NCBI RefSeq assembly: GCF_009857505.1 | Contig: NZ_WWCP01000002.1 | Span: 124,001 to 188,000, forward strand | From: Duganella lactea | Lineage (GTDB): Bacteria > Pseudomonadota > Gammaproteobacteria > Burkholderiales > Burkholderiaceae_D | Direction of reading: 5' to 3' | Length of the DNA stretch: 64,000 nucleotides | The notes under the pieces: generated by a model | What the model saw: the letters and a program-made list of their open reading frames with translations, nothing else | What the model was told of the DNA's origin: nothing | Databases searched by the model: none | Translations under genes and position numbers: made by a program | Shown here: in pieces, positions 10,076 through 18,987 of the stretch | Layout of the letters: every line of letters begins with the position of its first letter | How positions within the stretch are numbered: position 1 is the first letter of the stretch

Positions 10076-10981
10076 ATGAAAATTTCGTTTATCAGAACCC
10101 TGTGCAGCGGCCTTCTGATCCTGCTGACACTGCACGCGCCGGCCCGTGCGCAGGCGCCGAAGAGCGACTTCGCCGACGTCAATGGCGTGCGCCTGCACTA
10201 CCTGTCGGCCGGCAAGGGCGACCCGGTCATCCTGCTGCACGGCTACACCCAGTCCAGCCACATGTGGCTGCCGCTGATCGCTGCGCTGGCCAAGGACCAT
10301 CTGGTGATCGCGCCGGATCTGCGCGGCTTTGGTCAGTCCGCCACGCCGGCCGGCCCGTACACCAAGTCGGTGATGGCGCAGGATGTGCACGCGCTGGCGA
10401 CCGGCCTGGGCATCAAGTCGGCCAAGGTGGTCGGGCACGACATCGGCCTGATGGTGGCCTACGCCTACGCCGCCCAGTATCCACAAGAGGTGAACCGGAT
10501 CGCGCTGCTGGACGCCTTCCTGCCCGGCGTTGGCAACTGGCGCGCTGTATGGCTGCTGCGCGACCTGTGGCACTTCCACTTCTACGGCGAAACGCCGCTG
10601 GCGCTGGTGGCGGGGCGCGAGCGCATCTACTTTGAACATTTCTGGAACGACTTCGCCGCCGACAAAACCAAGTCGCTCAGCGAGGCCGACCGCCAGTTCT
10701 ACACAGCCGAATATGCCCGCCCCGGCCACATGCGCGCCGGCTTCGAAGTGTTCCGCGCATTCGAGAAGGACGCCGCCGAATTCGCTGTCTACGCGCAACG
10801 GCCGCTGGACATTCCGATGCTGGTGCTCACCGGCGAGAAGGCTTCGGGCACGGTGCTGATCGACCAGGCTAAGCTGGTCGACACCAAGGTCGAAGGCGTC
10901 GTCATCCAAGGCAAAGGCCACTGGCTGATGGAAGAAGCCACCGCCGACGTCGTGCCCAAGCTCGTGCAATTTCTACAATAA
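10076..10981 (+). CDS. Secreted alpha/beta-hydrolase with Asp nucleophile (epoxide hydrolase/dehalogenase-like)
   Basis: 301-residue hydrolase with a signal peptide of about 25 residues ending ARAQ. It has oxyanion motif HGYTQSS, nucleophile elbow GHDIG with Asp122, and base His282 in GKGHW. An Asp rather than Ser nucleophile places it with epoxide hydrolases and haloacetate dehalogenases, not esterases. The ATG at 10076 follows AAGGAG. It is divergent from the NarL-type regulator and 51 bases upstream of the sensor kinase, so it may be a target or part of that signalling unit. The natural substrate is unknown. Confidence 0.88.
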   Translation: MKISFIRTLCSGLLILLTLHAPARAQAPKSDFADVNGVRLHYLSAGKGDPVILLHGYTQSSHMWLPLIAALAKDHLVIAPDLRGFGQSATPAGPYTKSVMAQDVHALATGLGIKSAKVVGHDIGLMVAYAYAAQYPQEVNRIALLDAFLPGVGNWRAVWLLRDLWHFHFYGETPLALVAGRERIYFEHFWNDFAADKTKSLSEADRQFYTAEYARPGHMRAGFEVFRAFEKDAAEFAVYAQRPLDIPMLVLTGEKASGTVLIDQAKLVDTKVEGVVIQGKGHWLMEEATADVVPKLVQFLQ

Positions 10982-10998
10982 ACCGCGCGACTGGCGAT

Positions 10999-11027
10999 AG
11001 AATGTGTGGGTTCCCACCACACATTCT
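10999..11027 (+). promoter_or_regulatory. Perfect 11-bp inverted repeat just before the kinase start
   Basis: AGAATGTGTGG and CCACACATTCT separated by seven bases. It ends five bases before the kinase ATG and replaces the usual Shine-Dalgarno. It could be an RNA hairpin controlling translation of the kinase or a dimeric DNA operator. No T-run follows. Confidence 0.55.
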
Positions 11028-11032
11028 GAATC

Positions 11033-13984
11033 ATGGCGGCAGGTCGTTTCCTTCTCAAATTGCTGCTGTTGATCGGCGTCGCGCCGGCCTACGCCGTGCC
11101 TGTGCCCGCACCCGCGCCGATCACGATGCACCACACCAGCTGGACGGCCCGCGAGGGCGCGCCCCAGATGGTGATCGCCATGGCGCAGACGCCCGATGGC
11201 TGGCTATGGCTGGGCAGTAACAATGGACTGTTCCGCTTCGATGGTGTGCGCTTCGAGCGTTACGCCGAGCCGGGCCGCCAACTGGCCGCCAGCGGCATCG
11301 CCACGCTGACCGCCTTCGCCGATGGCGCGCTCTGGATCGGCTACCGCTACGGCGGCGTCAGCGTGCTGACCGATCAAACCCTACGTCACTACGGCGACAC
11401 CGAAGGCCTGCCGGCCAGCGGCGCCGTCTGGGGCCTGGAGCGCGACGGCGACAACCGGCTGTGGGCCGCCACCGCCAATGGCTTGTTCCATCTCGACGGC
11501 CAGCGCTGGCGCGAAGCGAGCCAGACGTTTTCGGTGCCGATGACCTCCTATAAAACGCTGATGCGCGACCGCACCGGCAACCTCTGGGCGCAAGGCAATC
11601 AAGGCGTGTTCCGGCTGGCGCCGGGGGCACATCACTTTCGCAAAATGAGCCGCGACAGCGGCAATGGCGTGGTGGCGCAAACGCCGGATGGCAGCGTCTG
11701 GAGTTGGGACGCGCCGCAGGGGCGGCTGCTACGCCTCACCACCCCGGCCAACGGCGCGGCGCCGCCCAGCTGGCGGGTCCAGGGCGATGCGGCCAGCCTG
11801 CTGTTCGACAGCCGGGGCGACATTTGGGTCGGCCGCATGGGTGGCGTCGAACACCATACACCACGGGGCGTGCAGCAAAGCGGCCCGGCGCAGGGACTCA
11901 GCGGGCGCTGGGTGGCCGCGATCTTCGAGGACCGCGAAGGCAGCATCTGGACTTCCACCGCCACCGGCATCGACCGATTCCGCCGCAAGCGTGTTGCCGC
12001 CGTGCCGCTGGCGGTGGAAACCGACGTCAATCCGCTGGCCGCCGACGACGCCGGCGTGTGGGTCGGCCGCTTCCACTACACCCGCTCGCGCGATGGCGGC
12101 TTCAGCGCGCAACCAGCATGGCACGCCACCGCGGCCGGCTGGAGCACCGATCCGATCGGCGTTTATCGCGATCCGGCCGGCCCGCTATGGTGGTCCGCTT
12201 ACGGCGAACTATGGCGAAAACACGGCCCGCGGCTGCGCCGCTTCGCCCTGCCCTCCAAGAACGACATGATCGGCAGCATGGCCAGCGACAGCGCCGGCCA
12301 TCTGTGGGCAAGCATGCTGGAGCGCGGACTGTACCGGCTGAACACCGACGGCGTCTGGGAATCCATGGACACGGTGGTCGGCATGCCGGCGGACACACCG
12401 CGCGTGTTGGCCAGTTCGCCGCAACAAGGCCTGTGGCTGGGCTATCCGCGTAACCGCGCGGTGCAGTGGCTGGATGGCCGCTGGCGCCACTACGGCCCGG
12501 CCGATGGGTTGAAGGTCGGCATGATCGAGGCCGTGCATCTGCACGGCGAGCATGTGTGGGTTGGCGGTGAAAACGGCGTCGCGCTGCGCCGCGACGGCAA
12601 GTTCGTCAGTGTCGGCGGCATCGACGGCGTGGCGTTCGAGGGGGTGTCCGGCATGGTGGAGCTGAGTAACGGCGACCTGTGGCTCAATGCCGCCAACGGC
12701 ATGTTTCACATTCCGGCGACGGAAATCGCGCGGCTGGCCGACACGCCGGGCTATCGCGTGCGCTACGAGCGCCTCGACAGCCTGGACGGTCTGGTGGGCA
12801 ATGCCCCGGTACGCATGCCGGTGCCCTCGATGATCCAGGCCGCCGACGGCGAGTTGTGGCTGGCCACCACCACCGGCGTGTTCCGGCTGGACCCGTCACG
12901 GCAGCACAAGTTCGGGCCGGCGCCGGCGGTGCAGATCCGCGCCGCCGGCCAGCCCGGCCAACTGATGCCGGCGGTGAACGGCTTGCGCTTGCCGGAAGGC
13001 AGCACCACCCTGCAGATCGATTACACCGCATTGGCGCTGGCCATGCCGGAACGCGTCGCCTTCCGCTACCGGCTCAATGGCGTCGACACGCAATGGCAGC
13101 ACGTCGGCGCGCGACGCACCGCCTATTACAACAACCTCGGGCCGGGCGACTACCGCTTCAGCGTGCAGGCGACCAACTACAATGGCGAATGGAGCGCGCA
13201 GGCGAGCACGCTGACTTTCAGCATCGCGCCGTCCGTCGTGCAAAGCCGCTGGTTCAAGGCCTTGTGCGCGCTGGCGCCGCTGAGCGCTTGCTGGCTGCTG
13301 TATCGCTGGCGCTTGCGCAATTACGCGACGCAGGTCTCGGCGCGGCTACAGGAGCGCACCAGGGAGCGCGAGCGCATCGCGCGCGAGCTGCACGACACGG
13401 TGCTGCAGTCGGTGCAGGGCATGATCCTGCAGGTGCATGCGGCGGTGCTCGGCCTGTCGTCGCGCGAGCCGGCGCGGGTGCGGATCGAAGCGGCGCTGCA
13501 GCAGGCCGACGATGCGCTGCTGGAGGGCCGCGATCGCGTGCGCGACCTGCGCACCGGCGAGGCGGATGAACAAGACCTGGCTGCCGCGCTGCGCAGCGCG
13601 GGCGCCAAGTTGCGCGTGCCGGACGCCGCGCCCATCGACGTGCAACTCACCGGCCAGCCACGCCGACTGCATACACTGATTTACGACGAGCTGCTGGCGA
13701 TTGCGACGGAGGCCATCGCCAACGCCTGCCGCCACGCGCAGGCGGACCACATCACCGCCCGGCTGCACTACGACGCGCGCGAGCTTCGGCTCAGCATACG
13801 CGATGACGGCGGCGGCATCCCGACCGACGTGCAGGCCGCCGGAGGACGCCACAATCACTGGGGCATCCGCGGCATGCACGAACGGGCGGAGCGGATCAAG
13901 GCACGCCTCAAGCTGCACAGCAACGCCGGCGCCGGCACCGAATGGCGCCTGACCTTGGCCTATCAATACGCGGTGTGCGAATAA
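11033..13984 (+). CDS. Sensor histidine kinase with periplasmic two-component-regulator propeller
   Basis: 983-residue membrane kinase. A signal peptide (about 1-22) is followed by a long periplasmic region of Reg_prop repeats (WLWLGSNNGLFRFDG-type blades, about 45-640) forming beta-propellers. A Y_Y_Y domain follows (about 665-735, ending GDYRFSVQATN). One membrane helix lies at about 739-757. Next come the HisKA_3 helix with ARELHDTVLQ (His about 785) and a HATPase_c domain with the EAIANACRHA N-box and DDGGGIP. It is not a hybrid: no receiver or AraC domain is fused. Members of this family often sense polysaccharide-derived ligands, which is an inference here. The likely partner is the regulator at 9312. 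Confidence 0.93.
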   Translation: MAAGRFLLKLLLLIGVAPAYAVPVPAPAPITMHHTSWTAREGAPQMVIAMAQTPDGWLWLGSNNGLFRFDGVRFERYAEPGRQLAASGIATLTAFADGALWIGYRYGGVSVLTDQTLRHYGDTEGLPASGAVWGLERDGDNRLWAATANGLFHLDGQRWREASQTFSVPMTSYKTLMRDRTGNLWAQGNQGVFRLAPGAHHFRKMSRDSGNGVVAQTPDGSVWSWDAPQGRLLRLTTPANGAAPPSWRVQGDAASLLFDSRGDIWVGRMGGVEHHTPRGVQQSGPAQGLSGRWVAAIFEDREGSIWTSTATGIDRFRRKRVAAVPLAVETDVNPLAADDAGVWVGRFHYTRSRDGGFSAQPAWHATAAGWSTDPIGVYRDPAGPLWWSAYGELWRKHGPRLRRFALPSKNDMIGSMASDSAGHLWASMLERGLYRLNTDGVWESMDTVVGMPADTPRVLASSPQQGLWLGYPRNRAVQWLDGRWRHYGPADGLKVGMIEAVHLHGEHVWVGGENGVALRRDGKFVSVGGIDGVAFEGVSGMVELSNGDLWLNAANGMFHIPATEIARLADTPGYRVRYERLDSLDGLVGNAPVRMPVPSMIQAADGELWLATTTGVFRLDPSRQHKFGPAPAVQIRAAGQPGQLMPAVNGLRLPEGSTTLQIDYTALALAMPERVAFRYRLNGVDTQWQHVGARRTAYYNNLGPGDYRFSVQATNYNGEWSAQASTLTFSIAPSVVQSRWFKALCALAPLSACWLLYRWRLRNYATQVSARLQERTRERERIARELHDTVLQSVQGMILQVHAAVLGLSSREPARVRIEAALQQADDALLEGRDRVRDLRTGEADEQDLAAALRSAGAKLRVPDAAPIDVQLTGQPRRLHTLIYDELLAIATEAIANACRHAQADHITARLHYDARELRLSIRDDGGGIPTDVQAAGGRHNHWGIRGMHERAERIKARLKLHSNAGAGTEWRLTLAYQYAVCE

Positions 13985-13998
13985 GAATAGTATGGCCG

Positions 13999-14898
13999 CT
14001 AAGCCTCGCCGTTGACCAGGTACCCGGAAATCACCTCGGTCAGGTGCGCGGCCTTCTTCAAATTGGCCTTGTTGGACACCATCAGGGACACCACCAGCGC
14101 CTCGATCACCGCCACGGCGGCCACGCCGCTGCTCGACAAGACCATGTGGGCGCTGCTGGCGTACAGCACATGGTCCGCCATGCCCGCCATCGGCGCCGAC
14201 GGCGTATCGGTGATCGCCACCACGCCGGTGCCGCGGTTGCGTGCCAACTGCGCCAGGCGCATCACGTCGGCCGCATAGCGCGGGAACGAGAACGTCACCA
14301 GCACATCGCCTCGCCCCATGTGCACCAGGTGGCCGGCGGCGACGCCGGTGCCGCCCGCCCCGGCCATCACCACCACATGCTGGCAAAACGGTTGCAGATG
14401 CATCGCCAGCATCGCCGCGTAGGTGGAGGACAGGCCCATTCCCAGCACGTAGACGGTGCGCGCGCGGGTGATCTTGCGCGCCACCGCGTCCAGCTCCTGC
14501 TGCGTCAGCGCGCCGCGGGTGGCCGCCAGGTTGACGCGCGCGGACTCCAAGCAGGCGTCGCCCGGCGCCACAGCGCCCTTTCGTTGGGTGATGGAGTTGC
14601 GCAGCTTCTCCACTGGCTGCATGGCGGTGTGCATGGTCTCGGCCAGCGCGCTGCGCATGCTGCCGTAGCTGGCGAAACCGATGTCGCGCGCGAAGCGGCT
14701 GATGGTGGCGGTGGAGACTTTGCAGCCTTCCGCCATCTCTTCGATCTTCAAGGCGGTGCCGCGCATCGGGTTGCGCATCAGGTATTCGGCGATGCTGCGA
14801 TGCGAGGCCGAGCCGCCGGCGCGCACGCCGGCGAGCACCTGCCCCAGTGCGGATTCAACAAATGCGACGTCCGCCGCCAGCGCTTTTCCAGATGTCAT
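13999..14898 (-). CDS. MurR/RpiR-family transcriptional regulator
   Basis: 299-residue regulator with an N-terminal HTH_6 domain (about 20-95, with IEEMAEGCKVSTATISRFARDIGF) and a C-terminal SIS phosphosugar-binding domain (about 130-250, YVLGMGLSSTYAAML). It directly follows the exported cyanophycinase on the same strand (14 bases apart) and probably controls that gene and the neighbouring peptide/amino-acid genes. RpiR regulators are known next to cyanophycinase genes in beta-proteobacteria, but the effector here is unknown. Confidence 0.92.
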   Translation of the reverse strand: MTSGKALAADVAFVESALGQVLAGVRAGGSASHRSIAEYLMRNPMRGTALKIEEMAEGCKVSTATISRFARDIGFASYGSMRSALAETMHTAMQPVEKLRNSITQRKGAVAPGDACLESARVNLAATRGALTQQELDAVARKITRARTVYVLGMGLSSTYAAMLAMHLQPFCQHVVVMAGAGGTGVAAGHLVHMGRGDVLVTFSFPRYAADVMRLAQLARNRGTGVVAITDTPSAPMAGMADHVLYASSAHMVLSSSGVAAVAVIEALVVSLMVSNKANLKKAAHLTEVISGYLVNGEA

Positions 14899-14912
14899 GC
14901 CGCACTCGTTTT

Positions 14913-16133
14913 TTATTGATACCAGGGGCGCGTGATCTTCAGCGGGCGCACGTCCATGCGCAGATTGAGGATGGTGTAGGCGTCGGCGGTGGCCGATTCG
15001 TAGCCGACACTCTCGGCATCGCGGGTCAGCTTGAATTCAAAGCCCAGGTCTTCGCGCGGATCGCCCGGTGCCGCCGTGGCGATGCCAATCGCCGTGTCGC
15101 GCGCGTTGTTGATCAGCTTTTCCATCATCACCAGCACCGTGTTGTGGCCCAGCATATCGGCCGAATACACCTGTTCATTGAGGAACGGACTGGCCGGGTC
15201 GAGCTTGCCACCGGCCTTGTCGGCGGACGGCGTGTACTGGCGCGTCAACAGGTTGTAACGGTCGCCGTGATCGAGATAGCTGATGCGCGCGTTCGACAGG
15301 TTGAAGTCCTTCTCCTGGCTATTGGTACTGGCCAGCGACAGGTCCAGCAACAGCGCGCCCTGATAGCCGACCACTTCCACCTCACGCTTGCCGTTGACGA
15401 TAATCGCCGTATTCTCATCGATGCCAAGCCCCTGCTTGTAACCCTTCTTCAGCATCGCCGGCAGCATGCGCGCGAAGCGGCCCCGCGCCAGCAGGTGCTG
15501 GTCGACGAACAAGTCCTTGCCAACGAAGCCCAGCCCCGGCGCCAGCTCCTGGCCATCGTTGACGCCGACACTCAGGGTGCCCAGCACCGTCTTGGCTTCG
15601 TAATACATGGTGCTGCTCATGATGGCCGCGCCGGCGCTGCTGCCGCCGATCACCCCACCCTTTTGATACACATCCCAGATCGCTTGCAGCACGGCGGTGC
15701 GGCTGCCGTCCGGGCGCACCAGCGCCTTGGTGATCAGGCCCTGGTCACCGCCCGAGAAATAGACGCCGCCCGCCTCGCGGATGGATTTGGCCAGCGTTTC
15801 ATCTTCCGCGTCGCGCGTGTAATCGCGGCCCTTAAGGCGTACCGCCACCGGCACGGCGAAGGCTTGCGCGCCGTATTTGTTCAGGATCGCGACCAGGTTG
15901 GTGCCGGAGCGCTGCGGGTTGCCGGCGGCGCTGGGCATGACGGCGATGCGGGCGCCCTTGCCGCCGGCCAGTTCGACCAGCCGTCCCCACACGTCGGCGT
16001 TGTCGGCCCGCACCGCGCCGCCGGCGATCAGCAGATTACCCTTGGGGGGCGCCTCGGCCGCGTGTGAAACCAGCACCACGAACGACACCAACGATGCGCA
16101 CAACACGCGCATGGCTTTTGCAAAACTCGTCAT
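14913..16133 (-). CDS. Exported cyanophycinase-like peptidase (S51 family)
   Basis: 406-residue protein with a signal peptide of 28 residues (ending SHAAEA). The peptidase S51 domain shows FSGGDQ (126-131) and the nucleophile motif GGSSAG, with Ser166 the expected catalytic serine. Cyanophycinases cut multi-L-arginyl-poly-L-aspartate into beta-Asp-Arg dipeptides. Secreted forms allow growth on external cyanophycin. The ATG at 16133 fits the signal peptide; upstream in-frame starts do not. It forms an operon with the RpiR regulator and is divergent from a broken dipeptidase. Substrate specificity is inferred. Confidence 0.87.
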   Translation of the reverse strand: MTSFAKAMRVLCASLVSFVVLVSHAAEAPPKGNLLIAGGAVRADNADVWGRLVELAGGKGARIAVMPSAAGNPQRSGTNLVAILNKYGAQAFAVPVAVRLKGRDYTRDAEDETLAKSIREAGGVYFSGGDQGLITKALVRPDGSRTAVLQAIWDVYQKGGVIGGSSAGAAIMSSTMYYEAKTVLGTLSVGVNDGQELAPGLGFVGKDLFVDQHLLARGRFARMLPAMLKKGYKQGLGIDENTAIIVNGKREVEVVGYQGALLLDLSLASTNSQEKDFNLSNARISYLDHGDRYNLLTRQYTPSADKAGGKLDPASPFLNEQVYSADMLGHNTVLVMMEKLINNARDTAIGIATAAPGDPREDLGFEFKLTRDAESVGYESATADAYTILNLRMDVRPLKITRPWYQ

Positions 16134-16270
16134 ACGATATCCCTGTCTTTGATAAGGGCCGCCCTGATTCGCGGCGGCGCAACTGTTCCCCGCCATTATA
16201 AATCCTGAGGCCGCATGCCAGCGGCGCATCGCGCAGATTATAATTTATGCGATTCTGACAAGGAGGCCGC

Positions 16271-17135
16271 ATGACCGACCGCCGCATCTTCCTCCACCGC
16301 GCCGCCGCCAGCCCGCGCGACCGGCGCCCGCTGATCATCGACGCCTTGGGCGGCATCGACAATATGAATCTGCCGTCAAGCCGGCGTGAGGATGTGGCCA
16401 ACGACTTCGGCATCGACACCCGCTCGATGTCCGACGCCAAGGCCTCCGGCCTGACCGCCTTCAACATGCGTGCGCATTATCCAGTTGACCTACAACGCGC
16501 CGAACCAGTTGGGCGACGGCGCCATGGTGCCCACCAACCGGGGCCTGACGCCGTTCGGCCATGACGTGGTGGCGGAGCTGAACCGCCACCGTGTCGTGGT
16601 GGACTTGAGTCACAGCGGCGAGCAAATCTGCCTCGACGCCACGGCCGCCTCCAAGGCGCCGGTCATGATCACCCACACCGGATGCCGGGCCGTCACCGAC
16701 CTGCCGCGCAACAAGAGCGACAAGGAACTGCGGCGCGTGGCGGACCAAGGCGGCTTTGTCGGCATCTACTTCATGCCCTTCCTCGCCACCGGGCGCCAGC
16801 CGACGGCGGAGGACCTGATCCGCCACATCGAACACGCCATCGACATCTGCGGTGAAGACCATGTGGGCATCGGCACCGATGGCAGCGTGACGCAGATCGA
16901 CCACATGGCCGACTACCTGAAAGAGCTGGAAGACGAAGTGCGCCAGCGCCGCGCCGCCGGCATCAGCGCGCCGGGAGAGCGGCCGGATATCGTGCCCTTC
17001 CTGCCAGACCTGATGGGCGTGGACAAATTCCGGCGGCTGGCCGACCTGCTGGCCCGGCGTGGCCACAACAGCGGCCGGATCGAAAAAATCCTCGGCACGA
17101 ACTTCCTGCGCGTGGCCGATTCAGTATGGGCATAA
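16271..17135 (+). pseudogene. M19 (renal) dipeptidase, internal deletion and frameshift
   Basis: The 5' part starts at an ATG with AAGGAGG and encodes a family N-terminus up to TAFNM near 16467. The next bases encode RIIQLTYN in another frame, a motif normally about 100 residues further on. The remaining 220 codons are intact (DLSHSGEQIC, ITHTGCRAV, HAIDICGEDHVGIGTDG). About 300 bases are missing, including the stretch that normally supplies a bridging metal ligand, and the frame is shifted. The 3' part alone could start at a GTG at 16470, but lacks the N-terminal metal site. I infer a dead gene. It lies between the cyanophycinase and a permease. Confidence 0.85.
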
Positions 17136-17202
17136 AAGAAGTTGAAGCCTGCCCACAAGTTTGTGCGAAAATTAATTTTTCCAATCTCACACAGGGAAGC
17201 AG

Positions 17203-18534
17203 ATGAGTGAGCTTAAGCGCGGCCTGAAAAGCCGGCACATTCAGTTGATCGCGCTGGGCGGCGCCATCGGCACCGGCCTGTTCCTCGGCATCGCGCAGAC
17301 GATCCAGATGGCCGGACCGTCGGTGTTGCTGGGCTACGGCGTGGCCGGCCTGATCGCCTTTTTCATCATGCGCCAGCTGGGCGAGATGGTGGTGGACGAG
17401 CCGGTGGCCGGCTCCTTCAGCCACTTCGCCGACAAATACTGCGGGCACTGGGCCGGCTTCATGGCGGGCTGGAATTACTGGGTGCTGTATGTGCTGGTCA
17501 GCATGGCCGAGCTGTCGGCGGTCGGCATCTACGTCCAGTACTGGTGGCCGGCGGTACCGACCTGGGTGTCGGCGCTGGTGTTCTTCGCCATCATCAACGC
17601 CATCAGCCTGTTCAACGTCAAGGCCTTCGGCGAGATGGAATTCTGGTTCGCCATCATTAAAGTGCTGGCCATTGTCGGCATGATCCTGTTCGGCGCCTAC
17701 CTGCTGGTGTCCGGCGACGCCGGCCCGCAAGCCAGCGTCGCCAACCTGTGGCGGCACGGCGGTTTCTTCCCCAACGGCGTCGGCGGCCTGGTGATGGCGA
17801 TGGCGGTGATCATGTTCTCCTTTGGCGGACTGGAACTGATCGGCATCACCGCCGCCGAGGCGGACAACCCGTCGCAGTCCATCCCCAAGGCCACCAACCA
17901 GGCCATCTACCGCATTCTGCTCTTCTACATCGGCGCGCTGGCCATCCTGCTGTCGCTGTACCCATGGCAGAAGGTGGTCACCAGCGGCAGCCCGTTCGTG
18001 CTGATCTTCCATGCGCTGAACAGCAATATGGTGGCGCACGCGCTCAACCTGGTGGTGCTGACGGCCGCGCTGTCGGTTTACAACAGCGGCGTGTACTCCA
18101 ACACGCGCATGCTGTACGGCCTGGCCAAACAAGGCAACGCGCCGAAGGCGCTGCTGAAGGTCAACGCGCGCGGCGTGCCGTTGACGGCGCTCGGCGTGTC
18201 GGCGCTGGCCACCGGCGTCTGCGTGGCGGTCAACTACTTCATGCCGGCCAGAGCGTTCGGCTTTTTGATGGGGCTCGTGGTGTCGGCGCTGATCATCAAC
18301 TGGGGCTTGATCAGCTGGATACACCTGCGCTTCCGCGCGCAGAAAAAGGCCAACGGCCAGGCCACGCAATTCCGCAGCCTGGGCTACCCGCTGACCAACT
18401 ACCTGTGCCTGATCTTCCTGGCCGCCATTCTGGTGGTGATGTACCTGACGCCCGATCTGCAACTGTCGGTGTACCTGATCCCGGTCTGGCTGGCGGTGCT
18501 GGCCATCGGCTACAAGCTGGGCGTCAGGCGCTAG
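17203..18534 (+). CDS. Amino-acid permease (APC superfamily, AroP/ProY-like)
   Basis: 443-residue inner-membrane transporter with 12 predicted helices. The N-terminal signature GLKSRHIQLIALGGAIGTG is that of the amino-acid transporter (AAT) family, and helix 1 carries GTGLFLG. It probably imports an amino acid by proton symport. Its place after the dipeptidase relic and near the cyanophycinase suggests uptake of released amino acids (inference). The stop overlaps the 3' end of the GH2 relic on the opposite strand. Confidence 0.9.
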   Translation: MSELKRGLKSRHIQLIALGGAIGTGLFLGIAQTIQMAGPSVLLGYGVAGLIAFFIMRQLGEMVVDEPVAGSFSHFADKYCGHWAGFMAGWNYWVLYVLVSMAELSAVGIYVQYWWPAVPTWVSALVFFAIINAISLFNVKAFGEMEFWFAIIKVLAIVGMILFGAYLLVSGDAGPQASVANLWRHGGFFPNGVGGLVMAMAVIMFSFGGLELIGITAAEADNPSQSIPKATNQAIYRILLFYIGALAILLSLYPWQKVVTSGSPFVLIFHALNSNMVAHALNLVVLTAALSVYNSGVYSNTRMLYGLAKQGNAPKALLKVNARGVPLTALGVSALATGVCVAVNYFMPARAFGFLMGLVVSALIINWGLISWIHLRFRAQKKANGQATQFRSLGYPLTNYLCLIFLAAILVVMYLTPDLQLSVYLIPVWLAVLAIGYKLGVRR

Positions 18535-18774
18535 GCTGATTGCTGCGCGTGGCGGCGCGGATCAGTTCCAGCGACACCTTGGGCTGACGGTACGCCGTCA
18601 GCAGGCCGTTGGTTTCCTGGAAGGTGTCGGCGACCGCGATGCGGAAAGCCGTGCAGCGTCAGGATGCGGCCACCGGGGGACGGCGCTCATCGTCGAAGGC
18701 GAAGTCCCAGCCACCGTTCAGGGACTGCCATGCGTCGCGCACCAGCTGCGGACGCGGCTATTCACCTGGCTCAT
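18524..18774 (-). pseudogene. Relic of a glycoside hydrolase family 2 gene
   Basis: On the minus strand an ATG at 18774 is preceded by AGTGAGG. After six codons a frameshift leads into PRPQLVRDAWQSLNGGWDFAF, a typical GH2 N-terminus, followed by a stop. The other end encodes ADTFQETNGLLTAYRQPK and LELIRAATR, matching the C-terminal end of the GH2 catalytic barrel, and stops at 18524. The whole middle (well over 1 kb in the family) is gone. This explains most of the 453-base gap between permease and tspO. Family assignment rests on these two short stretches only. Confidence 0.7.
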
Positions 18775-18797
18775 GCGTTACCTCACTTTGGGCGATT

Positions 18798-18813
18798 CCA
18801 TGCCCGCGCATGG
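18798..18813. promoter_or_regulatory. Palindrome upstream of the GH2 relic
   Basis: CCATGCCCGCGCATGG, six-base arms around CCGC, 24 bases upstream of the relic's start codon. It is possibly a leftover operator. A second inverted repeat (CCGCTC / GAGCGG) follows near 18838-18855. A TATAAT at 18893-18898 could serve tspO on the plus strand. Confidence 0.3.
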
Positions 18814-18987
18814 TAGCAAGTGCGGCGGCATGGCGCCGCTCAATTCCGAGCGGCATTGAACTGGAAAGCTGGCCGATCATGGGGGCACTATAATTCGGAC
18901 CATGCCCACCCGACGTGGACTGGCGTACAGACGCGCCGCGCATCTGCCGTTATCATCATGCTGCCCCACGTTTCCGAGGACTTTGCC

